This document shows positions 1-7,321 of a DNA stretch of 11,209 nucleotides, piece by piece (position 1 is the stretch's first letter; every line of letters starts with the position of its first letter). The stretch is from an uncultured Clostridia bacterium (GTDB lineage Bacteria > Bacillota_A > Clostridia > TANB77 > CAG-508): NCBI GenBank assembly GCA_947628335.1, contig CANQZT010000034.1, positions 1-11,209 on the forward strand, given 5' to 3'. The position numbers and the translations under genes are program-made. The notes below the pieces were generated by a model. The model saw nothing but the letters and a program-made list of their open reading frames with translations, was not told the origin of the DNA and made no database searches.

Positions 1-186
1 ACCTGACCTAATGCATGAACACCAGCATCAGTTCTACCTGATGCATTTAATTCAATATTGGACTCTTTAGTTATTTCCTCTATTACTTTTTCAATTGTCC
101 CTTGTATATTTAATTTATTAGGCTGTTTTTGCCATCCGATTAAACTCTTTTCCATCATATTCGATTGTTAGTTTGATATTTCGCAT
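1..186 (-). CDS. truA: tRNA pseudouridine synthase A, 5' part, with a +1 frameshift at a CGG codon
   Basis: TruA converts uridines 38-40 of the tRNA anticodon arm to pseudouridine. The N-terminal part is visible and the gene runs off the left edge. It starts at ATG 184-186 with a GGGAG ribosome site, 17 bases after the rng stop. The first 16 codons read MRNIKLTIEYDGKEFN, the usual TruA opening. Codon 17 is then CGG (136-138), and the zero frame stops at TAA 118-120. Skipping the C at 138 restores the family motif GWQKQPN, then NIQGTIEKVIEE and the catalytic-Asp motif GRTDAGVHALGQ up to the edge. The glycine of GWQ is conserved in TruA. Nothing else in the visible part is damaged, so I treat it as a working gene that needs a +1 shift. 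Family assignment is sure; whether the shift is biological or an error is argued in the findings. Confidence 0.88.
136..138 (-). other. +1 frameshift site CGG-A in truA
   Basis: Coding strand reads TTT AAT C GGA TGG CAA. In-frame codon 17 is CGG. Dropping the C gives Gly-Trp-Gln, the conserved TruA GWQ motif. Unshifted translation ends five codons after the CGG, at TAA 118-120. The frame change is seen directly; its cause is inferred. Confidence 0.85.
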
Positions 187-203
187 ATTATTATCTCCCG
201 ACT

Positions 204-1391
204 TTAGTCATTACTACACATGTGTTTCCTCGTCATCTCAAGCAGATTTAATTCTGTAAATCCTACTATTTGTGTTTTCGATCGATCTTTTTTTAAATTC
301 TCTTTTAAAATATTAACTATTTTTTCTTTATGTTCTTCTTCTTTCATATCAATATAATCTATAATAATAATTCCACCTATATCACGCAAACGCAATTGTT
401 TTGCTATTTCTACACTTGCTTCTTTATTTACTGTATACACAGTTTGTTCTAAACTTTTATTTCCTATATACTTTCCTGAATTAACATCTATTGCTGTCAA
501 TGCTTCTGTCTTATCTATAGTTATAAAACCTCCACATTTTAACCATATTTTCCTATTATCTAATTTTTCTAACTGTGCATCAATACTATACATATCTAAA
601 ATACTATCTTCTTTTTTTAGTATAACTGCTACTTTAGAATTTACTTCTTTTACCATTTCTTGTATTTTTTCATATTGCTTTTCATCATTTACGATAATTC
701 TTTCAATATCCTGATCAACTAAATCCACCAAAATACGATGAACAATTCCTGGATTTTTATATACTAATTTAGGAATATTTTGTGTATTTTTTGTTTCCTT
801 CTTTATTTTATTCCATCTTGATTGTAAAAATTTTATATCTTCAACAATTTCTTCTTCTGTTTTCCCTATAGCTGAAGTTCTTACTATTATTCCTACATTT
901 TTAGGTATATTTTTTTGAATTATATTAATTAATCTTTCTTTTTCTTTCTTGTCCTCTATTTTTTGTGAAATTGTTATAAAATCTGATTCTGGCATATATA
1001 CGCAAAATCTACCTGCTAAATTAATATGTGTAGAAACTCTAGCTCCCTTTTTATTTGTACTATCTCTTTTCACTTGCACTAATATAGGCATCCCCACTTT
1101 TGCTACATCTTTTATATTACTTTTTTCAATAATTGCATTAGGATCACTAATTTTAGTATCTTGTTTTGGTAAAATATCCTTTAAATGAATAAATGTATTT
1201 TTATTTTCACCTATATCTACAAAAGCTGCTTGCATCCCTTGTAATACATTTTGAATTTTTCCTAAATATATATTTCCTTCTAGTCTTTTGGTCTCATTAT
1301 TTTCTAAATATCTTTCAATAAGATTTCCATTTTCTACAAGCATAATTGTTTTATTTTTTTCCTTATCTACATTAATTATTATCTCTTTCAC
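204..1391 (-). CDS. rng: Ribonuclease E/G family endoribonuclease, short form
   Basis: This is a 395-residue protein of the RNase E/G family, which cuts single-stranded RNA in rRNA maturation and mRNA decay. An S1-like RNA-binding region covers about residues 36-120 (GNIYLGKIQNVLQGMQAAFVD). The catalytic core carries the two metal-binding aspartates, Asp302 in AIDVNSG and Asp345 in IIIIDYIDM, matching Asp303 and Asp346 of E. coli RNase E. The start is GTG (1389-1391), with GAGG upstream. The protein ends at LLEMTRKHMCSND. It therefore lacks the CxxC zinc-link that follows this point in E. coli RNase E and G and helps tetramer formation. truA starts 17 bases after the stop, so the short end looks natural rather than a frameshift. 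It lies 17 bases downstream of pth in the same unit. Confidence 0.93.
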   Translation of the reverse strand: MKEIIINVDKEKNKTIMLVENGNLIERYLENNETKRLEGNIYLGKIQNVLQGMQAAFVDIGENKNTFIHLKDILPKQDTKISDPNAIIEKSNIKDVAKVGMPILVQVKRDSTNKKGARVSTHINLAGRFCVYMPESDFITISQKIEDKKEKERLINIIQKNIPKNVGIIVRTSAIGKTEEEIVEDIKFLQSRWNKIKKETKNTQNIPKLVYKNPGIVHRILVDLVDQDIERIIVNDEKQYEKIQEMVKEVNSKVAVILKKEDSILDMYSIDAQLEKLDNRKIWLKCGGFITIDKTEALTAIDVNSGKYIGNKSLEQTVYTVNKEASVEIAKQLRLRDIGGIIIIDYIDMKEEEHKEKIVNILKENLKKDRSKTQIVGFTELNLLEMTRKHMCSND

Positions 1392-1408
1392 TTAAGTTTC
1401 CTCTCTTT

Positions 1409-1966
1409 TTAATTGTATTTATTCATTGCAATATCAATTCCATTTTGTATTATTTCTTTTACTGCTAAAGATGCCTTTTCTACTCCTTTTTGAAGCATAT
1501 TATATTCTTCGTCTGGAATAAAACCTAAAACATAATTTATCATATCATTTTTGTATTTTGGTTTTCCAATTCCTATACGTATCCTTGGAAAGTCTTCACT
1601 TGATAATTCCTGTACAATTGATTTCATTCCATTATGACTTCCTGAACCGCCCTTTTTCCTAATCTTTATTGTTCCTTTTTCTACATCCATATCATCATAT
1701 AAAATTATTATATTTTCATTTTCTATTTTATAAAAATTAACAAATTCGCGAACAGCTTGACCACTTAAATTCATAAATGTCTGTGGTTTTACTAAAATCA
1801 CTTTATTACTTCCAATTATTACACTCCCATAAAGTGAACTAAATTTTTTCTTATTTATATTTATATTATATATTTCTGCAATTTTATTAATTGCATCAAA
1901 TCCCATATTATGCCTTGTCCTTGCATAATCCTCCTCTGGATTTCCCAGACCAACTATTAAATACAT
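1409..1966 (-). CDS. pth: Peptidyl-tRNA hydrolase
   Basis: Pth releases peptides from peptidyl-tRNAs that drop off the ribosome, recycling the tRNA. The 185-residue length fits the bacterial family. Seen in the sequence: GLGNP at 6-10 (Asn9), the catalytic histidine His19 in TRHNMGF, Asn66 in QTFMNLSG, the partner aspartate Asp91 in YDDMD, and GGSGSHNGMKS with Asn112. The ATG start is preceded by AAAGGAG, and the gene begins 14 bases after the stop of the carboxypeptidase gene, so the two are surely cotranscribed. The GGC GGT codons here contain a CGG that straddles the codon boundary and causes no frame change. Drop-off clearance would be useful in a cell that often frameshifts, but that link is speculation. 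Confidence 0.97.
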   Translation of the reverse strand: MYLIVGLGNPEEDYARTRHNMGFDAINKIAEIYNININKKKFSSLYGSVIIGSNKVILVKPQTFMNLSGQAVREFVNFYKIENENIIILYDDMDVEKGTIKIRKKGGSGSHNGMKSIVQELSSEDFPRIRIGIGKPKYKNDMINYVLGFIPDEEYNMLQKGVEKASLAVKEIIQNGIDIAMNKYN

Positions 1967-1980
1967 TTTTTCTCCTTTTA

Positions 1981-2802
1981 CTATACTTCTTGTGTTCCTT
2001 TTAAATATTCAATATATTCCTCTAAACAATAACCTTTTTCATTCATCACTTTTGCATGTTCTTTACCAACATACCTCCAATGCCAAGATTCATAACTAAT
2101 TCCAGTTATTTCTTGTTTGTCTTCTGGATATCGTAAAATAAACCCATAATTTTCTGCATTTTTTTGTAACCATTCAAATGCCTTTGTATCTTCAAATTCA
2201 TTAGTTACATCATTAAAATCTGCTGCAAGGCCCAAATTATGTTCACTCATTTCTGGTCTTTGTACTAACATCTGTGCTAATCTCTCTGCTTCTTCCTGAT
2301 TGTTACCCTCATCTATATAATACTGAACTTTATTTTTAAATAACTCTTCCTGCCTTTCATAACTTCTATATGCTGATGCTACCCAAACTTTAGTTATGTT
2401 TTCTTTATACATAGCATTAATCATATCTTTTAAATATGAAATCGCCCTTTTGTCAAACTTAATACCATCATCTAATTCTTCTAATTCTGGAACATACTCT
2501 CTACTTACAGAGTTATATTTATTTACAAGCTTTAAATTCCATTGCTCTAATAACTCAGAATTAGCATTATTTTGAGTTATACTTTCATCATTAAATACTT
2601 GGGCAACTTCATTACTTATTTCTTGGTTACTCTGTTTTTTACTATTTATCTGTTCTTCTCCTATTTCTTTTTTTGAACTAAATAAAGATAGAAGAGCTGA
2701 AATAGCAAGCCACAATCCAAATATTGCAAATGAAAAAACTATCAAAATTAGCAATATTCCTCTTATAAATTTTTTCCTATTTTTTATATGTAACATACTC
2801 AT
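1981..2802 (-). CDS. Membrane-anchored VanY-type D-alanyl-D-alanine carboxypeptidase (M15 family)
   Basis: This is a zinc peptidase that trims the terminal D-Ala from peptidoglycan stem peptides, acting outside the membrane. The 273 residues begin with a basic stretch and one hydrophobic segment at about 13-42, which serves as signal anchor. A polar linker rich in Ser, Asn and Gln follows to about residue 90, then the M15B catalytic domain. Motifs seen are SAYRS (143-147), the zinc motif SEHNLGLAADF (186-196, with His188 and Asp195) and ESWHWRYVG (238-246, with catalytic Glu238 and zinc ligand His241). The start could be ATG 2800-2802 or the ATG two codons on (2794-2796), which sits at a better distance from GAGAG. 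It heads the vanY-pth-rng-truA unit. Nothing nearby suggests vancomycin resistance, so a housekeeping DacB/VanY role is likelier. Confidence 0.9.
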   Translation of the reverse strand: MSMLHIKNRKKFIRGILLILIVFSFAIFGLWLAISALLSLFSSKKEIGEEQINSKKQSNQEISNEVAQVFNDESITQNNANSELLEQWNLKLVNKYNSVSREYVPELEELDDGIKFDKRAISYLKDMINAMYKENITKVWVASAYRSYERQEELFKNKVQYYIDEGNNQEEAERLAQMLVQRPEMSEHNLGLAADFNDVTNEFEDTKAFEWLQKNAENYGFILRYPEDKQEITGISYESWHWRYVGKEHAKVMNEKGYCLEEYIEYLKGTQEV

Positions 2803-2830
2803 CTCTCTTCTTTCGTCTATTCCTTACCCT

Positions 2831-2859
2831 ATTTTAAAGTTTTTAATTCATATTGTCAA
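2831..2859 (-). promoter_or_regulatory. Sigma-A type promoter for vanY-pth-rng-truA
   Basis: On the minus strand TTGACA (2854-2859) is followed after exactly 17 bases by TAAAAT (2831-2836). That is a perfect -35 and a 5/6 -10. The -35 lies inside the last codons of trmB, so this unit can be transcribed separately from trmB without an intergenic gap. The expected transcription start is about 20 bases upstream of the vanY-like start. Confidence 0.75.
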
Positions 2860-3522
2860 TGTATTTTTTTGTAATTTTGCAATTAAAGCTTTTATTTTTA
2901 TACCTTTTTCCGAAAACATTCTTTCATGCTCTGTTTCTATATTATTTTGTATATTTTCTGCATGTAAATCGTACGTTTTCCAAATAATTTCATATCCTGC
3001 TTCTTCAAAATATCTTAGACTAGACATAAACAAACCATCATCATCTGTTTTAAAATGAATTTCTCCTCCTTCTTTTAGAAAAACTTTATATTTTTCTAAT
3101 TGTCTTGTGTGCGTCAATCTCTTTTTCTGATGTTTTCCCCTTGGCCATGGATTACAAAAATTAATATATATTTTATCTACAACATCTGTTTTATCCATCA
3201 TCTCTAATATTCTTTCTATATCACATCTTACAAGTTTTACATTATCAATTTGCCTTTGCTCTTTATTATACATCTCTTCAATTTTTCTTTTTGCGAGCCC
3301 CAACATTGCATCTATTAAATCTACTGCTATATAATTAATCTGTGGATTTTGTAATGCTATATTAGATATAAATCCACCCTTGCCACACCCAAGTTCCATA
3401 TTTATTGGATTTGTATTTTTAAAAACATCCTTCCATTTTCCTTTATATTCCTCAGGTTTATCTATATAAAATTCACATTTTTCAAGTTCTGGTCTTGCCC
3501 ATGCTCTTTTTCTTATCCTCAT
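2848..3522 (-). CDS. trmB: tRNA (guanine-N7-)-methyltransferase
   Basis: TrmB makes m7G46 in the variable loop of tRNAs using S-adenosylmethionine. The 224 residues match the usual bacterial length. Seen are the start MRIRKRAWARPEL, the SAM-binding motif ELGCGKGGF (43-51), VDLIDAM, the signature NFCNPWPRGKHQKKRL (121-136) and the C-terminal TEHERMF (197-203). I start at ATG 3520-3522 because it has GGAG seven bases upstream and begins the conserved sequence. An upstream TTG in the same frame at 3586-3588 lies in a probable promoter -35 and is not used. The gene stands between the spo0A terminator and the next promoter and may be transcribed alone or with the downstream unit. Its product SAH is the substrate of the nucleosidase further upstream, a loose metabolic link. 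Confidence 0.96.
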   Translation of the reverse strand: MRIRKRAWARPELEKCEFYIDKPEEYKGKWKDVFKNTNPINMELGCGKGGFISNIALQNPQINYIAVDLIDAMLGLAKRKIEEMYNKEQRQIDNVKLVRCDIERILEMMDKTDVVDKIYINFCNPWPRGKHQKKRLTHTRQLEKYKVFLKEGGEIHFKTDDDGLFMSSLRYFEEAGYEIIWKTYDLHAENIQNNIETEHERMFSEKGIKIKALIAKLQKNTLTI

Positions 3523-3560
3523 AGTGTTTCTCCATTTCTTTTTTCTTTGATAAATATAAT

Positions 3561-3588
3561 AATATATTTTTTGACAATATTCAAGCAA
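3561..3588 (-). promoter_or_regulatory. Possible promoter for trmB
   Basis: On the minus strand TTGCTT (3583-3588) and TATATT (3561-3566) are separated by 16 bases, about 40 bases before the trmB start and just after the spo0A terminator. The position makes sense, since trmB needs its own start after that terminator. The boxes are imperfect and the region is so AT-rich that other choices exist. Confidence 0.4.
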
Positions 3589-3624
3589 ATATTACTTTTT
3601 TATGCTTAATATATATTTGAAATG

Positions 3625-3682
3625 AAAAAATAAACCTAAAATTTTCTATTAAACACACATTTTTAGAAAATCTTAGGTTTAT
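3625..3682 (-). terminator. Rho-independent terminator of spo0A
   Basis: An inverted repeat pairs 3630-3648 with 3664-3682 around a 15-base loop. In minus-strand RNA the 19-base-pair stem has a single G-U wobble; on the plus strand the same position is an A-C mismatch, so the structure favours the spo0A direction. A run of U (3625-3630) follows the stem. It lies about 20 bases after the spo0A stop. Confidence 0.88.
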
Positions 3683-3702
3683 CATCATTTAACTAAATTA
3701 CT

Positions 3703-4524
3703 TTACGCACTTTTTAATTCTAGTCTTAATTTATCTGCAATCATTGCTATAAATTCTGAATTAGTTGGCTTTCCTTTTGCTGCAGATACTGTGTAGCCAA
3801 AAATACTTTCAACAGCTTCTTGTTGACCTCTTCCCCATGCTACTTCAATTGCATGACGAATTGCTCTTTCTACTCTTGATGGAGTTGTTGCATATTTTTC
3901 TGCTATTTCTGGGTACAATTGCTTTGTTATTTGATTTATTACATCTATATCATTTACTACTAGCATTATAGCTTCTCTTAAATATTGATATCCCTTTATA
4001 TGTGCTGGGACTCCTACTTCGTGAATAATATTTGTTACTAATGCTTCTAAATTTTCTTGGTTCTTTTTAGTTGATTCTGGAATTTCTATGTATGGTGCTT
4101 TAATTTCTCTTGTCATCATTGTTACATTTTTAAATTGAGATGGTTGATAATTTTTTAAATCCTTTATTCTTTTTAATAATAATTTTATGTCAAATGGTTT
4201 TACTACATAATACTCTGCTCCTAAATCTAAAGCTCTTTGTGTTATTTTATCTTGACCTACTGCTGATAACATTATACAAAGTGGTGTTTTTCTTAAATTT
4301 GCATTTGCAATTTTTTCTAACACACCAATTCCATCTAAATGTGGCATAATTACATCAAGTAACACAATATCTGGTTGCGTATTAGATAACATCTCAAATG
4401 CTTCATTTCCATCTCTCGCCATACCTATAACTTCCATTTCTTCCTCTTGTTCAACATATCCTGCCAAATTGTTAGCAAATTCACTATTATCATCTGCTAT
4501 TAATACTGTAATCTTATCTTTCAC
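3703..4524 (-). CDS. spo0A: Sporulation master regulator Spo0A
   Basis: Spo0A is the phosphorelay response regulator that commits the cell to endospore formation. It has 273 residues. The receiver domain (about 1-125) has acidic Asp11 and Asp12, the phosphorylated Asp57 in [11 protein letters not shown], Ser87 and Lys109 in VVKPFD. A linker follows, then the Spo0A-specific DNA-binding domain (about 155-270) with [18 protein letters not shown] and the [18 protein letters not shown] region that contacts DNA and sigma factors. The start is GTG 4522-4524, because GGAGG sits six bases upstream and the receiver domain begins there; a longer frame to 4605 runs through the promoter. It has its own promoter and terminator. 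The usual neighbour spoIVB is absent here; the upstream gene is yigZ. Its presence implies a sporulating or formerly sporulating Firmicute. Confidence 0.97.
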   Translation of the reverse strand: MKDKITVLIADDNSEFANNLAGYVEQEEEMEVIGMARDGNEAFEMLSNTQPDIVLLDVIMPHLDGIGVLEKIANANLRKTPLCIMLSAVGQDKITQRALDLGAEYYVVKPFDIKLLLKRIKDLKNYQPSQFKNVTMMTREIKAPYIEIPESTKKNQENLEALVTNIIHEVGVPAHIKGYQYLREAIMLVVNDIDVINQITKQLYPEIAEKYATTPSRVERAIRHAIEVAWGRGQQEAVESIFGYTVSAAKGKPTNSEFIAMIADKLRLELKSA

Positions 4525-4576
4525 TTCTATTCCTCCTAAATCTTTTAAAATAATTTGTAAAAATTTTACATTTCGA

Positions 4577-4605
4577 ATTATATTATGTTTTAATTTTAAA
4601 TGCAA
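4577..4605 (-). promoter_or_regulatory. Sigma-A type promoter of spo0A, with a possible 0A-like box
   Basis: TTGCAT (4600-4605), 17 bases, then a perfect TATAAT (4577-4582) on the minus strand, about 50 bases before the GTG start. Immediately after and overlapping the -10 is TTCGAAA (4571-4577), one mismatch from the 0A box TTCGACA. This could mean autoregulation, but the match is short and may be chance. Confidence 0.75.
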
Positions 4606-4645
4606 TAGTTTGCTGGAAATTTTTTCAAATTTCTTTCAAAACCTT

Positions 4646-5287
4646 TCATATCACTGTGTTTGTTTTTATATATTTTTCGTCAATTATATCAAATTTTGTC
4701 ATTTTAAGAATTTTTTTATCTAATTCTTTTTTCATTATATTAAAAGTTTTATTAGGAACTTCTATCCAAAATTCTACATTATTTGAATATTCTTCTTTTA
4801 CTATTGAAATATTATTTTTTCTGCAATAATATTTAAAATTTTCTATTTCTGCATATGAAATAGTTACTTTTATTTGCTTTCCTCTCTCCATTGTTATAAT
4901 TTTGGCTTCTTCTAAAGCTTTTGAAGTTACCTCACTATAGGCTCGTACAAGACCTCCGGTTCCTAAAAGTATCCCTCCAAAATATCTTGTAACTATTGCT
5001 AATACATTGCATAATTCATTTCCCTTTAATATAGTAAGCATCGGAAAACCAGCCGTTCCTGAAGGTTCTCCGTCATCACTACTTTTTTCTATCATATTGC
5101 CATCTTTATCTTGTACAACATATGCATAACAGTTGTGTCTTGCGTCATGATATTTTTTCTTAATTTGTCTTATAATTTTTTCTGCATCCTCTACTGATTC
5201 AATATAGAAAAGACTTGATATAAATTTTGATTTTTTTTCAATAATTTGACTAGAAATACTTTCCTCAATTGTTTTAAAATTTTCCAT
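4646..5287 (-). CDS. yigZ: YigZ/IMPACT family protein
   Basis: This is a 213-residue member of the YigZ (UPF0029/IMPACT) family. The function in bacteria is not settled; the eukaryotic relative IMPACT binds ribosome-associated Gcn1, and a link to translation has been suggested. Seen are EKKSKFI (17-23), the conserved DDGEPSGTAGFPML (71-84) and the family signature RYFGGILLGTGGLVRAY (101-117), followed by a C-terminal domain of about 75 residues (DUF1949-like). I use ATG 5285-5287, since GGAGG ends five bases before it; an in-frame GTG at 5297-5299 overlaps that ribosome site itself. It begins 12 bases after the flavoprotein stop and looks cotranscribed with it. Three CGG triplets in the gene (4956-4958, 5053-5055, 5070-5072) all straddle codons (ACC GGA, ACG GCT, GAC GGA) and the frame is intact. 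Confidence 0.92.
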   Translation of the reverse strand: MENFKTIEESISSQIIEKKSKFISSLFYIESVEDAEKIIRQIKKKYHDARHNCYAYVVQDKDGNMIEKSSDDGEPSGTAGFPMLTILKGNELCNVLAIVTRYFGGILLGTGGLVRAYSEVTSKALEEAKIITMERGKQIKVTISYAEIENFKYYCRKNNISIVKEEYSNNVEFWIEVPNKTFNIMKKELDKKILKMTKFDIIDEKYIKTNTVI

Positions 5288-5299
5288 GTTTTCCTCCAC

Positions 5300-6564
5300 C
5301 TAATTCAAACCTGCTGTAAATCCTGTTGAGTAAGCAATTTGTAAATTAAACCCTCCTGTATACGCATCAACATCTATAATTTCTCCTGCAAAATATAATC
5401 CCTTTATTAACTTAGACTCCATTGTTGATGAATTTATTTCCTTAATATCTATTCCTCCTGCTGTAATAATTGCTTCATTAATATCCCCAAATCCTTTTAT
5501 AGTAATATTGAATCTTTTTAATAACTTAACAAGCCTATGTCTTTCATTTTTATTAATTTCATTTACTTTTTTATCTGGAAAAATTTCTGATAAACTAACA
5601 ATTGGTTCTATTAGTTTCTTAGGTAATAAATTTTCTAAACTATTTTTGAATTGCTTATTCTTAAACTCTTCAAAATCTTTTAAAATTCTAGAATCTAATT
5701 TTTCTTCTGATAATGCTGGCTTTAAATCAATTGATAATATTATTTTATCCTCTTTTAACAAACTTTCAATATTTTTTACTCTTAGTAAATGTGCAGATGC
5801 ACTCAATATCGTTGGACCTGATACTCCATAGTGTGTAAAAATCATTTCCCCAAAATCTTCATATATTATTTTGTTGTTTTGTAGATTTATAAATTTAATT
5901 CCTACATTTTTTAGACTTAATCCTTGTAGATCTTTACATATTTTTTTTTCACTACTTATAAGAGGAACAAGAGATGGTTTTATTGGCGTTATATGATGAC
6001 CTAAATCTTGTGCCATTCTATACCCATCACCTGTAGAGCCTGTTGCTTGATAACTTTTTCCACCTGTTGCTAAAATCACTTTATCTGCAAACATTTTTTG
6101 TTGTTCTGCTTTTCCTACTTCTTTATAAGTTACTCCTACTACTTTTTTTTCTTTTTCTAAAATATCAATTACTTCTGTATTTGTCTTTATTTCTACTTTT
6201 AAATCATTTAATTCTTCTAGTAAAGCATTTAGTACACTAATTGATTTATCACTTACAGGAAATATTCTATTTCCTCTCTCTTTTTTCACTTTCACATTAT
6301 GTTTTTCTAAAAGCCTAATAATATCTTCATTCGTAAAATTATTAAAAGCACTATAAAGAAATCTACCATTTCCTGGAATATTTCCGTATAAATTCTGACA
6401 TATCTAAGCTGCTTGTTATATTACATCTTCCTTTTCCTGTAATTAATAATTTTTTTCCACATTTATTCATTTTTTCTAATATAGTTACTTGATTTCCCTG
6501 TTTTGCTGAACTAATTGCAGAAAGCATACCGTGCTGGTCCTCCACCAATTATTAATATTTTCAT
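5300..6564 (-). CDS. HI0933/YhiN-family FAD-dependent oxidoreductase, with two +1 frameshifts at CGG codons
   Basis: This is a flavoprotein of the HI0933-like family (YhiN/YtfP, often called aminoacetone oxidase family); the physiological substrate is uncertain. The start ATG 6562-6564 directly abuts the nucleosidase TAA, with AAGGA upstream in that gene. Translation opens MKILIIGGGPA, then meets CGG (6529-6531). Skipping the C gives GMLSAISSAKQG and completes the dinucleotide-binding GGGPAG. The frame continues through GKGRCNIT to EFI and meets a second CGG (6384-6386). Skipping that C gives GNIPGNGRFLYSAF and then an open frame to TAG 5300-5302. Later family motifs are NRIFPVSD, ATGGKSYQATGSTGDGY and TGGFNLQIAYSTGFTAG. 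With both shifts the protein has 420 residues, normal for the family, with no other lesion. Conventional annotation would show two fragments (6363-6548 and 5300-6295) and miss the start. Confidence 0.9.
6384..6386 (-). other. +1 frameshift site CGG-A, second in the flavoprotein gene
   Basis: Coding strand reads GAA TTT ATA C GGA AAT ATT CCA. Skipping the C at 6386 restores GNIPGNGRFL; unshifted translation stops at TAG after seven codons. The glycine added here is at a position I believe is variable in the family, so this site alone would also tolerate a four-base arginine reading. Confidence 0.82.
6529..6531 (-). other. +1 frameshift site CGG-T, first in the flavoprotein gene
   Basis: Coding strand reads GGA CCA GCA C GGT ATG CTT. 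CGG is codon 12. Skipping the C at 6531 gives the last glycine of the FAD-binding GGGPAG motif, an invariant position in this fold. Unshifted translation stops at TAG six codons on. Confidence 0.85.
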
Positions 6565-7291
6565 TTACTTATTCCTTTCTAAAAACTTCCTGCATAATGA
6601 AAGAGCAAACATTTGAGATTTTTTTGCAAGATTTCTATCATATTCTTCTTGTAATATTACATTATCCGAAACTACGCGAATTCCAATTATAGGAATTTTA
6701 TATTGATTTGCTATTTTATAAACTGCAATTGTTTCCATATCTTCTCCTAATACTTCATATTGCTCATTTAGCAATTCTATACGATCAACCTCATTGTTCC
6801 AACAATCTCCACTTCCTATTGTCCCATAAAAAACATTACCATCACATATTTCATTTTCATATTTTTTTATAAATTCTATAATATTTTTATTGGCTTCTAT
6901 TTCCTCTGGCAATTCCGTATCATCATAAAATGACTGTAATCTCCAATTCATAGAATTACTTCCCTCTTCTTTTTTACAATATGGTGTTATATATGAATTA
7001 ATATTTATAGCCTTTTCTCCTACTATTAAATCTCCTTTATGTATTGTTCTTCCAAATCCGACCTACTGTTCCTTGATTTATAATAATATTAGGTTTAAAT
7101 TCTTTTATTCCTAAAATTGTTGAAACTGAAGCATTAATAATTCCTATATTGGTTTTTGAAACTACAATATCTTCTCCATTTAATTTTCCAATAAAAAATT
7201 CATATCCATCTACAATTTTATTTTCTATCTGCTTTAAGTTATCTATTAAATATTCAACTTCTACATCCATTGCACCTTGAATCAAAATCAT
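6565..7291 (-). CDS. mtnN: 5'-methylthioadenosine/S-adenosylhomocysteine nucleosidase, with a +1 frameshift at a CGG codon
   Basis: This enzyme splits adenine from methylthioadenosine and S-adenosylhomocysteine, clearing SAM by-products and feeding methionine and adenine salvage. The start ATG 7289-7291 follows GAGGGGG. The frame runs MILIQGAMDVEVEYL (Glu11 is the expected catalytic acid) to INQGTVG, then meets CGG as codon 78 (7058-7060). Unshifted translation ends seven codons after the CGG. Skipping the C gives GFGRTIHKGDLIV and an open frame to TAA 6565-6567, including GEDMETIAVY (Glu186) and RVVSDN (Asp209), the substrate and catalytic residues. The restored length is 241 residues, close to the family norm. 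It lies 30 bases after the PLP enzyme gene, whose family also acts on sulfur amino acids; a shared sulfur role is inference. Conventional annotation would give two pieces (7037-7291 and 6565-6951). Confidence 0.91.
7058..7060 (-). other. +1 frameshift site CGG-A in mtnN
   Basis: Coding strand reads ACA GTA GGT C GGA TTT GGA. Skipping the C at 7060 restores the NQGTxGG motif of the nucleosidase family (here INQGTVGGFG). Unshifted reading ends at TAA seven codons after the CGG. Confidence 0.85.
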
Positions 7292-7321
7292 TATTTTTCC
7301 CCCTCTTATATTTGCTTTTTA

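Noticed and set aside
198..200. CGG two codons after the rng stop and in the rng frame, as a sixth shift site
   Set aside because: It follows a TAA stop and forms part of the truA ribosome binding site (CGGGAG). No protein continuation is recognisable, so it is taken as non-coding.
3525..3588. Longer trmB start at TTG 3588
   Set aside because: The extension is not family-like, overlaps the probable promoter, and the ATG at 3522 has a good ribosome site.
4616..4633. Hairpin GAAATTT-GAAA-AAATTTC between yigZ and spo0A as a terminator
   Set aside because: The stem is short and A/U only, and no U-run follows in the minus direction.
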